Assembly: GCA_021787775.1 (NCBI GenBank)
Contig: JAJYLK010000059.1
Location: 1 to 7,065, forward strand
Direction of reading: 5' to 3'
DNA: 7,065 nt
Origin: Actinomycetes bacterium
GTDB taxonomy: Bacteria > Actinomycetota > Thermoleophilia > BMS3ABIN01
Shown: piece after piece, positions 6,115 through 7,065 of the stretch
How the letters are laid out: each line of letters begins with the position of its first letter
Numbering within the stretch: the stretch's first letter is position 1
The notes under the pieces: model-generated
The model's input: the letters and a program-made list of their open reading frames with translations, nothing else
Told to the model about the DNA's origin: nothing
Databases searched by the model: none
Position numbers and translations under genes: made by a program

Positions 6115-7065
6115 CTAGCCGCCGCGGCTGATCATGGCGCCGCCGCCACCGCCGCGGAAAGCACCGCCGCCACCGCCGAGGTTGAAACCGCCGCTACCAG
6201 AAGACGAGCTGCTGGCGTTGGGGTTGATCGTCTGGACCACGATCGTGTCGCCGACGTTGAGGCCGCTGGTGATCTCCGTGTCAGTGTCATTGGCGATGCC
6301 GATGTTGACCGACTGCTGCACGGGGGCGCCGTTTTTCATGATCTGGACGTAATGACTGCTTCCCTGCGACTTCAGCGCCGAGTTGGGTACGGTGATCACA
6401 TCCTGATCGACAGCGGTGGTGATGTCGGCGGTCACGCTCATGCCCGGCTTGATCCTGGCATCCGAAGTGTCGAAGCCGACGGTGACGTTGTAGTTGACCA
6501 CGCCGGAGCTGACGGTGCCGGCCGCGTCGATCTGTTCCACCTTGCCGGTCAGCGAGAGGCCGTCGATCGCGTCGAAGCTCAGCGACGCCTTCTGGCCCAC
6601 GGCGATCTTGGTGACGTCCACTTCGCTCACCTGGACTATGGCATCCTCGGAGTTGAGGTCGTCGATGACCATCGCCGCTGATGAAGAGCCGGAGCCGCTG
6701 GAGCCGGATGAACCTGATCCGCTGGAGCCGCCAGTCGAACCGCCGCTGCCGCCGGCCGATGAGCCTGATGAACTTGATGAACTTGATGAACCGGACGAAC
6801 CCGATGTTGCTGAACCGCCGCTTGAGGAGCCGCCGTTCTGCACGTTGATGGCAGTGATGGTGCCGTCGATCGGCGCTGTCACCGTGCGCTCCTCCGCGGT
6901 CTGCTTCTGGTTGTCGTAGCTGGCCTGGGCTGCAGCCACGTTCTGCTCGGCGGCGCTGACGCCTGATTCAGCGGCGCCCAGTTTCGAACCGAGCGCAGAG
7001 GCGCTTTCGCCACTCGCCTGGTTCTGCTGCTCGGCTTTGGTCAGACCGGACTGCGCCTGGGCCAG
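6115..7065 (-). CDS. HlyD/MacA-type periplasmic adaptor subunit (5' partial at window edge)
   Basis: The frame is open from the right edge to a TAG at 6115-6117, giving 316 residues; the N-terminal membrane anchor and first lipoyl half are outside. Residues 1-58 (AEQQNQASGE, SAAEQNVAAAQASYDNQKQ) are Ala/Gln-rich coiled coil of the adaptor hairpin. ERTVTAPIDGTITAINVQNGG (60-79) is the diagnostic second lipoyl half of HlyD/RND-type adaptors. A Ser/Gly-only insert of about 52 residues (78-129) interrupts it. The beta-barrel domain resumes with MVIDDLNSEDAIVQVSEVDVTKIAVGQ and KPGMSVTADITTAVDQDVITVP (206-227), typical of MacA-like adaptors. Membrane-proximal strands (237-282) follow. The end, 283-316, is Ser then Gly-rich with RGGGGG. 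A GTG at 6939 is an internal Val, not the start. It should link the permease to the outer face or cell wall; no outer-membrane channel gene is visible. Confidence 0.9.
   Translation of the reverse strand: MAQAQSGLTKAEQQNQASGESASALGSKLGAAESGVSAAEQNVAAAQASYDNQKQTAEERTVTAPIDGTITAINVQNGGSSSGGSATSGSSGSSSSSSSSGSSAGGSGGSTGGSSGSGSSGSSGSGSSSAAMVIDDLNSEDAIVQVSEVDVTKIAVGQKASLSFDAIDGLSLTGKVEQIDAAGTVSSGVVNYNVTVGFDTSDARIKPGMSVTADITTAVDQDVITVPNSALKSQGSSHYVQIMKNGAPVQQSVNIGIANDTDTEITSGLNVGDTIVVQTINPNASSSSSGSGGFNLGGGGGAFRGGGGGAMISRGG
6679..6834. repeat. Low-complexity Ser/Gly-coding stretch with 9-base tandem units
   Basis: The part of the adaptor gene encoding the Ser/Gly insert is built of short related units. 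The clearest are five consecutive 9-mers on the plus strand at 6758-6802 of the type GATGAACTT, two of them identical (6767-6784), ending in a partial unit. CCGCTGGAGCCG-like units recur at about 6697-6731. All units are multiples of three, so the frame is preserved, as expected of slippage-prone linker DNA. Confidence 0.7.

Noticed and set aside
5464..6681. A 405-codon open frame on the plus strand across the ATPase and adaptor genes
   Set aside because: It crosses two real genes and their spacer in antisense and shows only mirror-image composition (Asp/His/Arg/Val-rich).
6758..6806. Tandem 9-base units as a CRISPR array or iteron origin
   Set aside because: They are short, contiguous without spacers, and explained by Ser codons in the adaptor insert.
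6937..6939. GTG as start of the adaptor gene
   Set aside because: The frame stays open for 42 more codons to the window edge with coiled-coil sequence; a start here would remove most of the adaptor hairpin.

Overview
This is a GC-rich stretch of about 7 kb from a bacterial chromosome. The evidence is the base composition, good AAGGAG-type ribosome binding sites and GTG starts. Nothing fixes the taxon. The Gly/Ser-rich ABC adaptor, the Gly-rich single-pass membrane protein, the M50-like membrane protein and the absence of any outer-membrane gene in view would suit a high-GC, possibly actinobacterial-like or otherwise deep-branching environmental lineage, but this is an inference. There are no RNA genes, insertion sequences, phage genes or CRISPR arrays.

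Layout. On the plus strand, 2-211 is the tail of a gene that looks like a class I SAM-dependent methyltransferase. After a 89-base gap comes a DUF302 protein (301-705), closed by a textbook intrinsic terminator (749-772). A polytopic M50-like membrane protein with an HELGH motif follows (852-1703). Its last 112 bases overlap, tail to tail, the end of the minus-strand gene at 1592-3253. That gene encodes a CoA-disulfide/persulfide reductase: an FAD/NAD(P) disulfide oxidoreductase fused to a C-terminal rhodanese. It has its own likely promoter at 3346-3375. A dyad of the form ATAC-N8-GTAT overlaps the -10 and spacer, and a perfect 12-bp palindrome lies just upstream of the -35, so it looks like a regulated unit.

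Further right, on the minus strand, is an operon read from the right edge leftwards. It comprises a periplasmic-adaptor (HlyD/MacA-type) gene cut by the window edge (6115-7065), a MacB/LolD-type ATPase (5311-6063), a MacB-type permease (4097-5314, GTGA overlap with the ATPase gene) and a small Gly-rich single-pass membrane protein with a DUF5666-like beta domain (3545-4078). An imperfect hairpin with a T-rich tail (3406-3446) probably ends this operon before the reductase promoter.

How the genes work together. Adaptor, ATPase and permease should form a tripartite-like exporter driven from the cytoplasmic face. The fourth gene, tightly spaced and sharing the Gly-rich character of the adaptor tail, is the candidate accessory factor. 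The reductase-rhodanese most likely handles low-molecular-weight persulfides or CoA disulfide. The DUF302 and M50-like genes have no demonstrable link to it. The points most worth a second look are the double dyad at the reductase promoter, the in-frame Gly/Asn-rich coding relic just past the TAG of the Gly-rich protein, the 52-residue Ser/Gly insert in the adaptor lipoyl domain, the M50-like protein's unusual second GHGAE motif, and the tail-to-tail gene overlap.
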